A stretch of DNA of 64,000 bases from Roseibium litorale (GTDB taxonomy: Bacteria > Pseudomonadota > Alphaproteobacteria > Rhizobiales > Stappiaceae). A program made the translations under genes and the position numbers. The stretch covers positions 62,001 through 126,000 of the forward strand of contig NZ_JACYXI010000010.1 of the NCBI RefSeq assembly GCF_014842915.1. Reading direction: 5' to 3'. The first letter of the stretch is position 1. Every line of letters starts with the position of its first letter. Below the pieces are notes generated by a model. That model saw only the letters and a program-made list of their open reading frames with translations, was not told where the DNA came from and did not search any database. Positions 46,548-55,531 of this stretch are shown here, in pieces.

Positions 46548-46572
46548 GGGAAAACTTACAGAGAGTTTTCCC
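46548..46572. repeat. Inverted repeat upstream of the Amt fusion gene
   Basis: GGGAAAACT (46548-46556) and AGTTTTCCC (46564-46572) pair perfectly with a 7-base loop. It lies about 97 bases before the fusion gene start and about 80 bases past the tadA stop. It could be a tadA terminator (weak T tract) or an operator for the fusion gene. Confidence 0.6.
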
Positions 46573-46652
46573 TTCTAACTCCATGTTTCCGCAAGGGCAG
46601 AATGCGAGTGGTGATCGGAAGCCTGATTTCAGATTTTTTAAGCAAAAGATTT

Positions 46653-47144
46653 CTAGTCACGTCTCTCCTGGAAGAATTCTTTCAAAAGCTGTGCGGCCGG
46701 GCGCTCTGAAATACCTGAATAAACCTCTGGGGCGTGGTGACAAGTCGGCTGGCAGAAGAAACGGGTTCCGTGCTCGACGGCTCCTCCCTTCTCGTCGCTT
46801 GCTCCAAAGTAAAGGCGGCGGATGCGGGCGAAAGAAATAGCCCCCGCGCACATGGGGCAGGGTTCGAGGGTTACATAGAGATCGCACTCGGGAAGGCGCT
46901 GGGTGCCAAGTTTTGCGCAGGCCGCGCGGATGACCTGGATTTCGGCATGGGCGGTCGGGTCATTCAGCTCAAGGGTCCGGTTGCCATCTGCCGCCAGGAT
47001 GGCGCCGTTTTGCACCAGGACAGCTCCGACCGGCACCTCCCCGCGGGCTGCAGCAAGTTCCGCCTGCCGCAGGGCCTCCGTCATGAAGCTGATGCTAGAG
47101 GCCCCGGTGTTTTGGGAGGGCGGATAGGGAGTGCCGGCTGGCAT
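46653..47144 (-). CDS. tadA: tRNA-specific adenosine deaminase
   Basis: Converts the wobble adenosine 34 of tRNA-Arg(ACG) to inosine. The zinc-site motifs are complete: HAEIQVIRAA with the catalytic Glu, and LEPCPMCAGAIS with the two ligand cysteines. The 163-residue length includes an N-terminal stretch (MPAGTPYPPSQNTG) before the core; ATG 47144 lacks a good ribosome site and ATG 47084 is an alternative. In this order of bacteria tadA is often next to rluB, as here. Confidence 0.94.
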   Translation of the reverse strand: MPAGTPYPPSQNTGASSISFMTEALRQAELAAARGEVPVGAVLVQNGAILAADGNRTLELNDPTAHAEIQVIRAACAKLGTQRLPECDLYVTLEPCPMCAGAISFARIRRLYFGASDEKGGAVEHGTRFFCQPTCHHAPEVYSGISERPAAQLLKEFFQERRD

Positions 47145-47326
47145 GGGGCAAGACGTCCATTGAAGCTACGGAATGTGCCGGTTGTAGCTTTACAGTTTTG
47201 GGCTGTCAGCCGTTAAACGGGGCACAGGAGACAAAACCGGCGGTATGCCCATAAAGCCGGGCTGTTCTGCGAAAAAGGCAGCACTTGCTGATTCCCGAAA
47301 TCCTCTGGCTCTGCTATGACGCGCGC

Positions 47327-49075
47327 ATGACGACAGAACAGCCCCCAAAGAACCGCCGCGGACCTCGTCCGGCTGGCGGCTCCAAGTCCCGTTTTTCCGG
47401 CGGCAAGCCCGGGGATCGGGATTCGCGCCCTCGTGGCAACCGGTTTTCCTCAGCCTCTGGTGACGGCCCTGAAGGCCGCCGTGAGGACCGCGAAGGCGGA
47501 CGGCCTCAGCGCCCGTCCGGCAAGCCTGGTTTCGGCCCCAAGAAGTCCTTCGGGCGCGACGGTGACGGCAAGCGTCAAGGTGGCGGAAAATGGGGTGGCG
47601 GCAAGCCGGGCTCCGAAGGCCGTGGACGGGGTGCGCCGGATGGCAGCCACCGGACCGGTCCTGGGGCGGACAGGCGTTCGGACAAGCCGCGCAAAGAGCG
47701 TCCCGCTGAGGTCGAAAGCTTCGATCTGGAAAAGGGCGAGCGGATTGCCAAGGTGATGGCCCGTGCTGGTCTCTGCTCCCGCCGTGATGCGGAAGCCTGG
47801 ATCGCGGAAGGGCGCGTCGAGGTCAATGGCCAGCTTCTGGAAACGCCGGCAGTGACCGTGACCGCAAAGGACAAGGTCGTTGTCGATGGCGAGCCGCTGC
47901 CGATGCGCGAGCGGACCCGTCTGTGGCTCTATCACAAGCCGCGGGGTCTGGTGACCACCAACAAGGATCCGGAGGGCCGTACGACTGTGTTCGAACGCCT
48001 GCCGCGGGATCTGCCGCGCGTGATCGCCGTTGGCCGTCTCGATATCAATACCGAAGGCCTGCTGCTTCTGACCAATGATGGCGGTCTGGCCCGCGTGCTT
48101 GAGCTTCCGGCAACCGGCTGGCTGCGCCGCTACCGGGTGCGCGCATTCGGTTCCGTGACCCAGGAACAGCTGAACTCCCTGGCGGAGGGTGTTGCGATCG
48201 ACGGCGTGCTCTATGGCGCCATCGAAGCAACGCTCGACAAGCAGCAGGGCGATAACTGCTGGCTGACGGTTGGCCTGCGTGAAGGCAAGAACCGCGAAGT
48301 CAAGCGGGTGCTGGAGCATTTGGGCCTGTCGGTGAACCGCTTGATCCGTCTTTCCTTCGGCCCGTTCCAGCTGATGGAACTGGAAGAGGGTGAAGTGCGT
48401 GAAATCCGCGGCCGCGTTCTGCGCGACCAGCTCGGGGAGAGCCTGGCCGAGGAAGCTGGTGCTGATTTTGATGCGCCTCTTTATCATCAGCCTCAGGCAG
48501 AAGAAGCCAAGCCGCAGAAAGCCGCAGGGCGTGGCGGCGAACGCGGGCAGAAACCTGCCGAAAAGGGCGGCTGGCTTACACAGCGTGAAGGCGAAAGCGC
48601 CAAGGCCGGTGGCCGTGGCGGCAAGCGGGACGACGGCCGCAAAGGCGGGGACCGCCCCTCCGGTGGCCAGAAGCGGCGCAAGAATGCTGGCGAGCGTCAG
48701 GTGAAGGTGTCGCCGCGCAGCCGGTTCCGTTTGACCAGCGAGCCCAAGAGCCGTCCGGAGCGGGAAGAATTCTCCCGGCCAGCCCGTCCTCCGCGCCGCA
48801 TCTGGAGCGAGGAAGGCATCGTGGAGGACAAGCGCCAGGAAGACCGGACCGGCCGCGACAAGAAACGCCCGGACCGCGATGGCGGGTTTGATCGCGAGGC
48901 CCGGGGAGATCGCGGTGGACGTCCAGAACGGGCACCGCGTGAAAACCGCGGCCCGCGCGCTGACCGTCCTGCTGGCCGGGGCAGTGAACGCGGTGGCGAT
49001 CGTGGCGGTGACCGCAATGGCGGCAGAGGTGGTGACCGCGGCGGACGGCCTCCCCATCGCGGAGGGCGGTCTTGA
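47327..49075 (+). CDS. rluB: 23S rRNA pseudouridine synthase, RluB/RsuA type, with long charged tails
   Basis: Predicted to make a pseudouridine in 23S rRNA. The core (about 140-400) has an S4 RNA-binding domain (KVMARAGLCSRRDAEAWI) and the synthase domain with the catalytic Asp in GRLDINTEGLLLLTNDGG. At 582 residues it is about twice the enzyme core. An N-terminal Gly/Arg/Asp-rich tail (about 1-135) and a C-terminal tail (about 410-582) rich in RGGDRGG-type repeats look disordered and are likely RNA-binding. ATG 47327 is chosen over a TTG at 47285. It overlaps rsmD by four bases. Confidence 0.9.
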   Translation: MTTEQPPKNRRGPRPAGGSKSRFSGGKPGDRDSRPRGNRFSSASGDGPEGRREDREGGRPQRPSGKPGFGPKKSFGRDGDGKRQGGGKWGGGKPGSEGRGRGAPDGSHRTGPGADRRSDKPRKERPAEVESFDLEKGERIAKVMARAGLCSRRDAEAWIAEGRVEVNGQLLETPAVTVTAKDKVVVDGEPLPMRERTRLWLYHKPRGLVTTNKDPEGRTTVFERLPRDLPRVIAVGRLDINTEGLLLLTNDGGLARVLELPATGWLRRYRVRAFGSVTQEQLNSLAEGVAIDGVLYGAIEATLDKQQGDNCWLTVGLREGKNREVKRVLEHLGLSVNRLIRLSFGPFQLMELEEGEVREIRGRVLRDQLGESLAEEAGADFDAPLYHQPQAEEAKPQKAAGRGGERGQKPAEKGGWLTQREGESAKAGGRGGKRDDGRKGGDRPSGGQKRRKNAGERQVKVSPRSRFRLTSEPKSRPEREEFSRPARPPRRIWSEEGIVEDKRQEDRTGRDKKRPDRDGGFDREARGDRGGRPERAPRENRGPRADRPAGRGSERGGDRGGDRNGGRGGDRGGRPPHRGGRS

Positions 49076-49626
49076 GGATCGTCGCAGGCAAGTTCAAGGG
49101 AGCGGCTCTCGCCGCTCCCAAGACCCAGGCCACACGCCCGACCAGCGACCGCTTGCGGGAAACCATATTCAACATTCTGGCACATGGCATCCAGCTTGAT
49201 CTCGATGGGATCCGGGTGCTGGATCTTTTTGCGGGCACGGGGGCTCTCGGTTTCGAGGCCGTCAGCCGTGGCGCGCGTCATTGCACCTTCATCGAGGAAA
49301 GTGCGGAAGCGCGGGGCGTGATCCGTCAGAATATGGAGACGCTTGGCCTCAATGGCGCGGCAAAGATCTTCCGCCGGGATGCGACGCGCCTCGGCGCAGC
49401 CGGAACCATCGAGCCTTTCGATCTCGTTTTCGCCGACCCGCCCTATGACAAGGGCCTGGGCGAAGCAGCGCTTGCCTCGGCACTTGCAGGCGGCTGGGTG
49501 AAGCCAGGAACCATCTGCGTTCTGGAAGAGCGGGCCTCCGCCACGATTGCCATTCCGGCAGGATTTGAAGAGCTGGACCGCCGCAGCGCTGGTGACAGTC
49601 AGGTTGTTTTCCTGCGCTGTGAATGA
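49072..49626 (+). CDS. rsmD: 16S rRNA guanine-966 N2-methyltransferase
   Basis: S-adenosylmethionine-dependent methyltransferase of 184 residues. The SAM motif is VLDLFAGTGALGFEAVSRGA and the catalytic motif is FADPPY. Start at TTG 49072, which overlaps the rluB stop as TTGA, with GGAGG upstream. The overlap implies coupled translation of two rRNA-modifying enzymes. Confidence 0.94.
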   Translation: MRIVAGKFKGAALAAPKTQATRPTSDRLRETIFNILAHGIQLDLDGIRVLDLFAGTGALGFEAVSRGARHCTFIEESAEARGVIRQNMETLGLNGAAKIFRRDATRLGAAGTIEPFDLVFADPPYDKGLGEAALASALAGGWVKPGTICVLEERASATIAIPAGFEELDRRSAGDSQVVFLRCE

Positions 49627-49639
49627 CCGCGCTTGCTGC

Positions 49640-50461
49640 CTATGACCTGGGCAGCATGATGTGAACGGTGCGCTGGGCCGGAAGATTGGTCCGGCTCACC
49701 ACGTGCTCTGAATCCGTGTCCATGCTGATTTCATAGCCATCACTGGCAGCGCGCGCCGCAAAGGCTTGCAGCGCTCCCGGGAAATGGAAATGCATCGGGA
49801 TGACCATCGCGGGCCGGATGTCATTCAGGACTTTCATCAGGCTTTCGAGACGCAAGGTTGTCGAATTGTCTACGGCCGCGAAGACCACATCGATCTGACC
49901 GAGCCGAAGCAGGTCTTCTTCGGTCAGCTGGTGATGCAGGTGCCCGAGATGGGCAATGCAAAGATCTCCCACTTCAAACACAAAGATCGAGTTTCCGAGC
50001 CTCCGGCTGCCGCCATCCCAGCCGCGGATATTGGTCTGGATATTGCGGATGCGCACGTCGCCAACGGTCAGATCGTAGTCGACGGGCGTTCCGTCCGGAT
50101 TCCAGCCAGGCAGAAGATGCTGAATGTCCGGATCGGGCATGAGGCTGTAGTGCGTGCTATGCGCACCATTCATGGTGGCAACCGTTGGCGGAAGGGCGGG
50201 CCGGATCTGGTCATTGTAGTCCGTGGCAATCCGAATTCCGCCCGGTGTTTCAATTTCGAATGTCGAGTGGCCGATATAGCGGATCCTGACGGACCCGGTT
50301 TCCACCGCGGCTTTGTACACCCGGGCAGGCCCGAAAGCTCCGTCCGCAATCACCTGGCAAATGGCAAAAGCGGGAGCCGAAATGAAAAAGGCGAGCAGAA
50401 AGGCCGATATCGCAGCAGCGCTCCTGCCTCGTCCCCGTCTGGAAACCGCATTGCAACTCAT
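49640..50461 (-). CDS. Exported metallo-beta-lactamase-fold hydrolase
   Basis: A 273-residue MBL-fold protein with a signal peptide (about 1-33, ISAFLLAFFISAPAFA), so it acts outside the cytoplasm, which is uncommon for this UlaG-like branch. The fold is marked by RIRYIGHSTFEIETPGGIRIATDY and AHLGHLHHQL. The usual HxHxDH metal motif is altered to GAHSTH, with glycine and threonine at the first His and the Asp positions, so metal binding may differ. ATG 50461 has GAGGAGG five bases upstream. It is convergent with rsmD. Confidence 0.8.
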   Translation of the reverse strand: MSCNAVSRRGRGRSAAAISAFLLAFFISAPAFAICQVIADGAFGPARVYKAAVETGSVRIRYIGHSTFEIETPGGIRIATDYNDQIRPALPPTVATMNGAHSTHYSLMPDPDIQHLLPGWNPDGTPVDYDLTVGDVRIRNIQTNIRGWDGGSRRLGNSIFVFEVGDLCIAHLGHLHHQLTEEDLLRLGQIDVVFAAVDNSTTLRLESLMKVLNDIRPAMVIPMHFHFPGALQAFAARAASDGYEISMDTDSEHVVSRTNLPAQRTVHIMLPRS

Positions 50462-50565
50462 GCCCGCCTCCTCATGCCAGCAGTTTTCTGACCTAAGGGA
50501 AGGTTAGGCGCTGACAGACTGAATGCAAGCGCAAATGAGCATCAAGAATGCAGGGAAGAGAGGGG

Positions 50566-50639
50566 CAACCGTTCCGAAGGGAGACAAATGAGTTTGGAAC
50601 GGTTGCCAGTTGGAGACAGGTGGGAGGAGAACCCGTCTC
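50566..50639. repeat. Two tandem hairpins in the gap before a hypothetical gene
   Basis: CAACCGTTCC (50566-50575) and GGAACGGTTG (50596-50605) pair perfectly over a 20-base spacer. GAGAC-A-GGT (50613-50621) pairs with ACC-C-GTCTC (50631-50639). They lie 14-87 bases past the stop of the minus-strand hypothetical gene ending at 50653; neither has a clear T tract. Confidence 0.55.
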
Positions 50640-50652
50640 TGTATGGATGGGA

Positions 50653-51006
50653 TCAGCAGCTGTGCAGGCTAATAGGCCGTTTGCCAGAGCGCGGTGAAAG
50701 ATAACGGTCACCCGAAAGGGTTGCTTCCATGTTCAGGGCCTGGAAGTGAATGAGTTCGCCTGCGTACCCGCTCTCTTCCACGAGCGAGCGTTTGGAACAA
50801 CAGGCCGCAATTGCCAGGCCGAGCCGTCTCAGATGTGCGCGGCGGTAGCAATAGACGGCAAGGCGGCTGCGCTGGGTTTCAGGCAGCGCTTGTGCGAGAG
50901 ACATGGCGGCGTCTAGGGGCGCCGAGACCAGCTGCGAGAAAATCGTCTCTGGAACGGGACAGTCGTCTGCGCTGTAGGGCTCGTTGGTTTTGGTCATGGG
51001 CGTCAT
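50653..51006 (-). CDS. Hypothetical protein, 117 residues
   Basis: I do not recognise this protein. It is soluble and largely helical in its first 80 residues (PLDAAMSLAQALPETQRSRL, then CYRRAHLRRLGLAIAACCSK), with four or five cysteines, and a polar tail. No signal peptide or known motif. ATG 51006 has an in-frame alternative at 50997. It is followed by the two hairpins at 50566-50639. Confidence 0.5.
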   Translation of the reverse strand: MTPMTKTNEPYSADDCPVPETIFSQLVSAPLDAAMSLAQALPETQRSRLAVYCYRRAHLRRLGLAIAACCSKRSLVEESGYAGELIHFQALNMEATLSGDRYLSPRSGKRPISLHSC

Positions 51007-51133
51007 GCTCGGTTAATGTACTTCGAGCATTGGTTTAATTCGTTAACAGATGGTTAATTTCACCCATATATTAAATAAACTTATCTTCTAATGCGGAAAG
51101 TACCTATGTTGCGAGACTGAAATACTCGCATAT

Positions 51134-51961
51134 TTACATAGAGGCTATTGAGGCGATGAGCAGTGTGCGGGTCTGCTCCCGCAGGGGCTCCGCACTGTCG
51201 AGAATCTGCCGGGACTTGAGAAAATCCAGAACACGGACATTGTCGTGGGGCGGCTGTATCAAGATGTCCGGCGCGCGCGACTTGAGTTTCTCCGAAGTAA
51301 TTGTTTGCATCAGAATCTGGGTTGTTCCGAAAATGGCATCTACGGAACCCGGCAGGTGGCGCCCGGGTCTGGGCTGGGGCACACCGACCACGTCCACGGC
51401 GACGACAATATCCAGGTCTTCCGGCAGCACATCAAAAGGAAGCGGGTTGGTTACCCCACCATCAACCAGAACGCGGTCGTCATGCTTCACCGGCTTGAAG
51501 ACGGCGGGGATTGCGATGGATGCGGCTATGGCCGGCAGGAGAGGGCCTGAGGAAAACCTGAAGGCGCTGCAGCCATAGAAATCCGTTGCCAGGATCTGAA
51601 GCGGAATCGGCAGATCCTCGAACCTTTCGCCAATGTGCTCGCCTACGAAGACCTTGAGCACCTTGAGCGGGTCGAACTGCACCATATTGCCGTCGAACCA
51701 CTCGTTGAACTTGCGCGGCCGGAGTTTCCAGAGGCGACCAAGAACGGCATTGCGGTCCCCCAAGGTATCCAGAGTGATTGACCGGAGACGTTCGCCAGAC
51801 AGGCCTGAGGCGTAGGCGGCGCCAAAAATGGAGCCAATCGATGTTCCTGCTATGGCAGCAGGCTTGAGACCAAGGTCATCAAACGCCTCCAGAACCGGGA
51901 TATGGGCAAGCCCCCTGGCGCCGCCTCCGCCAAGAGCCAGTCCAATACGAGGGTGCTGCAT
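51134..51961 (-). CDS. Patatin-like phospholipase
   Basis: A 275-residue serine hydrolase with the patatin signature. The oxyanion loop is GLALGGGGARGLAHI, the nucleophile serine is in AGTSIGSIFGAAYASG, and the catalytic Asp is in VDGGVTNPLP. Bacterial patatins of this size hydrolyse lipid esters in the cytoplasm or membrane. ATG 51961 has GGAGG five bases upstream, which decides against ATG 51973. It is monocistronic. Confidence 0.92.
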   Translation of the reverse strand: MQHPRIGLALGGGGARGLAHIPVLEAFDDLGLKPAAIAGTSIGSIFGAAYASGLSGERLRSITLDTLGDRNAVLGRLWKLRPRKFNEWFDGNMVQFDPLKVLKVFVGEHIGERFEDLPIPLQILATDFYGCSAFRFSSGPLLPAIAASIAIPAVFKPVKHDDRVLVDGGVTNPLPFDVLPEDLDIVVAVDVVGVPQPRPGRHLPGSVDAIFGTTQILMQTITSEKLKSRAPDILIQPPHDNVRVLDFLKSRQILDSAEPLREQTRTLLIASIASM

Positions 51962-52054
51962 GAAAGCCTCCATTTGAGTTTCATGCGGAAAGTGGCGTTC
52001 AAGCCCTCGGGTGGCAAGTGCAGTTAGTCAGAAGTTAGGGGCGGCGGGAAGGTC

Positions 52055-55000
52055 TTAGCTGAAGAAGGCCAGGTCGCCTGGGCTTGCCTCAAGCCATGAG
52101 GTGAACTGCTCGAACGGCATTGGCCGGGCAATCAGGTAGCCTTGCACAGAGAAATTGCCCATCATCCGAAGCCGTTCGAACTGCGTTTCTGTTTCGACGC
52201 CTTCGCACACGACATCAATGTTCAGGGCACGGGCCAAATGGATGAGGTGGTTGACCACGATCTCTTTCTTGTTGTCCGTCAGGATCTGGGCGGTAAAGCT
52301 CCGGTCGATCTTCAGGCCATTGATCGGGAGGTCCGCGACATGGGACAGGGACGCATAGCCGGTGCCGAAGTCATCGAGTTCGATGTGGACGCCCTGGTCG
52401 TAAAGCTCTTCCAGGACCTGCCAATTGTGATTGCGCTCCGTGTCCAGGAAGACGGACTCGAGCACCTCCGCCGTCAGCAGTTCCGGTCCGACATCATATT
52501 TCGCCATGGCCGTCAGGAAATCCTGAAGCAGCGTGCCGGACGGCAGGTGTGATGGGGAAAGGTTCACGGCCATTCTGCCGAAATGAAGCCCTGCCTTTTT
52601 CCATTTGCCCGCTGCGGCAATCGCCTTGTCCAGAACGATCTGGCCGAGAGGCACAGCGAGGCTGGTCTTTTCGATGACATTCAGGAAGGACCCAGGCGCC
52701 AGAACACCCCGGGTGGGGTGCTGCCAGCGCACAAGGGCCTCAACCCCGGTCACCTGCTGCGTCCGGTTGTTGACCTGGGGCTGGAACACCAGGAAGAACT
52801 CGTCCCGCCTGAAAGCCAGCCGGAGCTCCTGCTCAAGCCTTGCTTCCTCGTCGCTGTCGATCTTCATGTCGCTGGTGAAATAGCTCCAGCGGTCCTTGCC
52901 CTCGTCCTTGGAGCGGTAGAGAGCCAGGTCAGCGTGAACCAGAAGGGAAGAGAAATCTTCTCCGTCATCAGGGCAGCAGGCAACACCCATTGAAACGGAG
53001 GGCCAAATCTGATTACCCTCATACTCCATCGGTCCGCGCATGACGAGATTCAGTCTTTCGCAAAGTTCCTCCGCATCAGAGTGCGGTCCGGAAGCGAGGA
53101 TAACAAACTCATCTCCGCCCCAGCGGTAAGCGGTTCCAAGGCCGAAGCACCCTGTCTGCAGTCTCTCACCGGTCTCTTCAAGGCAGGCATCGCCGGCGGA
53201 ATGGCCAAGCGTATCGTTGATCCGTTTGAAGTTATCTATGTCGATGTGAATGATGAATGCCGGCTTTTCGGAATTACCGGGGGCGAAAGCGGCTTTCGCG
53301 TCACGCTGGCAGGCTGCCCTGTTGGGCAGCCTGGTAAGGGCGTCGAAATAGGCGAGGCGTTCGGCCTCTTCCCGCGCCAGCTGGGTTTCCTTCTCGCGCT
53401 TGATGCGTTCGGAAATGTCATTGCAGATAGCTATGAGTGACGTCTTGCTGCGGGACTTGTGGGCTTGCAACTGGACTTCCACCGGATAGGTGGTGCCGTC
53501 CTTGCGTTTGTGCCGGCTTTCAACCTTGACGGAGGTCAAACGACCCTCGACGACGTCGCTGATTGTCTTTAGCAGGCTTTCCCGATTTGCCTCCTGAGAG
53601 ATATCCCACAGGTACAGATCAAGAATTTCCCGGTCCGAGTAGCCAAGGTTCTCGCGGGCACACCTGTTTGCGTGCTCGCATTTGAACGTCTCACCGTCGA
53701 AAATGTAAATTTCGTTCAAAGACGCTTCGAGGATACCAGCAAGCCATTGGCTGCGGTCCAGCGCGTTGTGCTGTTCAGTGATGTCACGCGTCGTGCCGAA
53801 CAAACGTGCCGCTTTGCCATCATCACCGGCTTCTATGTTACACCGCACATGGACGTGGCGGACTTCACCATCCTTCCGGATCAGCTGGTGCTCGATTTCG
53901 AAGGGAGTGCAAGTCTCCATGTGCGCATTCACAGTTTCTGTGAGCCTGCGCAAATCCTCTTCGGGCACCATGTCGTAATAGGTTTTTACTGCTTCGGGCA
54001 ATGAGGTTGAGTGTGGAATGCCAGTAATTTGGTAGATCTGGTCGGACCATACAATTTCTCCGGTCCGCAAGTTGCGTTCCCAGCTCCCTACGGCGGCGAT
54101 GCGTTGAGCTTCTTCCAGCCGGTCTTTTTGACGTTCAAGTGCCTTGGTATTGTGCTGCACAGCACGTTCAAGCTTCCTGCGCGTCCGCAAGACAGCTTTT
54201 TGCAATCCATGGGACATGCGGCTGAACAAAGCCCAGGTGATAATTGCGATAAGGCTGAGCAGAAGGAGGACCACCGTCAGGCTCTTGAGAAGAGTGAGGG
54301 CATCCTCCGTGATGTCATGGGAGATCAGGAGGGAACTATGGTTTTGGCCGTCTGCATAGGGCAACGCCAGGAGACTGGTCATGAGGAGCTGGCCGTCAGT
54401 CCAGACAAGTCTGTCAGGCAGCCAGTTGTCATTGGCCGATGCTCCGATGCGTGAAGATATATCTGACGGAATCACGGACTTCCCGATCGGCCTGTACGCC
54501 TGGTTACCCGCGAAAAGCCAGCCCTGCTGGCCTGCTCCGGTAGAACCCGGCTCTCGGCTTATCCGCTGAACCGGCTGAAATTCGATAATGCTGACACCCA
54601 GTGTCGAGTGGATAAACTGCAGGGTCTGGCGCATCCCGGCACCGATGCGGACATAACCCGCGATTTCACCATTCTTCCGCCAAGGGGCAATTGCCATAAC
54701 AGCCGGGCTGCCGTCCGTGCCTGGTTCCAGCCCAGATACGAGGTTTCCGGTTCGCGCGCTCTGCTTTAGCAGGCTGCTTGAGAGCGAAAATGAGGCCTCG
54801 GGTAGGGCCTTTTGCGCCGGGAGCAACTGCAGGTTCGTGTCATAAAGGGCCAGTTCCGAAATGTGCCCGTTCCCTGACAGCAACGGGATCGTCTGCTCCA
54901 AGAGCCTGCGCACATAACTGGTTTCACCAGATTGAAAAGCTTTTTCCATCTGCGGCATGCGGATCAGAGCTTCCAGTGTCTTTTCAACACCTGCGATCGC

Positions 55001-55273
55001 TTGGGCGTTCTGGTAGTCAAGAAGCCGCCGTGTAACATCTGCCTTCCGGTCGAGTGTCCTATTGACATGCCTCAGTTCATTGGTGGCGTTGAAAGTCAAC
55101 AAGGACAGGAACAGGGCGACGAAGAAACAGATAAGCGCGATCTTCAACGGCCGGACAAAATGCCGGCCATTTTTACTCCAGTGCAGAAGGATCATGTCCA
55201 TGCGTGCTGAGAAACCGCGGGTTTCCTGCATTCTGGGATCTACTGGGTTTTCAGTTTCTGCATTGGCCGACAC
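52055..55273 (-). CDS. Membrane sensor with two PAS, GGDEF and EAL domains
   Basis: A 1072-residue c-di-GMP protein. Two membrane helices (about 46-66 and 337-358) bracket an extracytoplasmic sensor region that resembles a Cache-type domain. Then come a coiled coil, two PAS domains (about 400-510 and 515-630), GGDEF (about 640-800) and EAL (about 815-1065). The cyclase motif is YRWGGDEFVIL without the RxxD inhibitory site. The phosphodiesterase motifs VEALVRW, DDFGTGYAS, KIDRSF and EGVETE are intact. Both activities look possible. I start at GTG 55273 with GAAGG upstream. A set of GCGTTAA repeats lies upstream at 55393-55449. Confidence 0.92.
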   Translation of the reverse strand: MSANAETENPVDPRMQETRGFSARMDMILLHWSKNGRHFVRPLKIALICFFVALFLSLLTFNATNELRHVNRTLDRKADVTRRLLDYQNAQAIAGVEKTLEALIRMPQMEKAFQSGETSYVRRLLEQTIPLLSGNGHISELALYDTNLQLLPAQKALPEASFSLSSSLLKQSARTGNLVSGLEPGTDGSPAVMAIAPWRKNGEIAGYVRIGAGMRQTLQFIHSTLGVSIIEFQPVQRISREPGSTGAGQQGWLFAGNQAYRPIGKSVIPSDISSRIGASANDNWLPDRLVWTDGQLLMTSLLALPYADGQNHSSLLISHDITEDALTLLKSLTVVLLLLSLIAIITWALFSRMSHGLQKAVLRTRRKLERAVQHNTKALERQKDRLEEAQRIAAVGSWERNLRTGEIVWSDQIYQITGIPHSTSLPEAVKTYYDMVPEEDLRRLTETVNAHMETCTPFEIEHQLIRKDGEVRHVHVRCNIEAGDDGKAARLFGTTRDITEQHNALDRSQWLAGILEASLNEIYIFDGETFKCEHANRCARENLGYSDREILDLYLWDISQEANRESLLKTISDVVEGRLTSVKVESRHKRKDGTTYPVEVQLQAHKSRSKTSLIAICNDISERIKREKETQLAREEAERLAYFDALTRLPNRAACQRDAKAAFAPGNSEKPAFIIHIDIDNFKRINDTLGHSAGDACLEETGERLQTGCFGLGTAYRWGGDEFVILASGPHSDAEELCERLNLVMRGPMEYEGNQIWPSVSMGVACCPDDGEDFSSLLVHADLALYRSKDEGKDRWSYFTSDMKIDSDEEARLEQELRLAFRRDEFFLVFQPQVNNRTQQVTGVEALVRWQHPTRGVLAPGSFLNVIEKTSLAVPLGQIVLDKAIAAAGKWKKAGLHFGRMAVNLSPSHLPSGTLLQDFLTAMAKYDVGPELLTAEVLESVFLDTERNHNWQVLEELYDQGVHIELDDFGTGYASLSHVADLPINGLKIDRSFTAQILTDNKKEIVVNHLIHLARALNIDVVCEGVETETQFERLRMMGNFSVQGYLIARPMPFEQFTSWLEASPGDLAFFS

Positions 55274-55392
55274 CCTTACCTTCTCCGTGTTCTTGTGGAC
55301 GCGTCCAAGCTGGACAACTCAGAAATGGAGTATCAACGGTTTCTACTGGGCCTGATTTGCTGCGGATTTGAATGATCGTATCCATGACCCGC

Positions 55393-55449
55393 TTTAACGC
55401 ATAGACCCAAGGCGTTAATTTGAATTGAATCGTTAGGTTATGCGTTAAA
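55393..55449. promoter_or_regulatory. Repeated GCGTTAA operator-like sites
   Basis: TTTAACGCATA (55393-55403) and TATGCGTTAAA (55439-55449) are perfect 11-bp inverted copies. A third GCGTTAA at 55412-55418 forms TTAACGC-N11-GCGTTAA with the first. The cluster is AT-rich and 120-176 bases upstream of the GGDEF-EAL gene start. Confidence 0.4.
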
Positions 55450-55531
55450 TCTTCAAGAATGATCACGCTGGGGCGCCTGGTTTTTAAGCGGGCGCAAAGC
55501 ACATTTGTAGAGTATTTCAAACCTTACAGGT

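Noticed and set aside
47450-49057. A 535-codon open frame on the minus strand across rluB
   Set aside because: It is the shadow of the GC-rich RluB tails and core; it has no recognisable domain, and rluB on the plus strand carries all catalytic motifs.
55251-55520. Possible 89-residue minus-strand gene between the GGDEF-EAL gene and the hydrolase
   Set aside because: It overlaps the GGDEF-EAL start and the GCGTTAA sites, lacks a ribosome site and has no recognisable motif.
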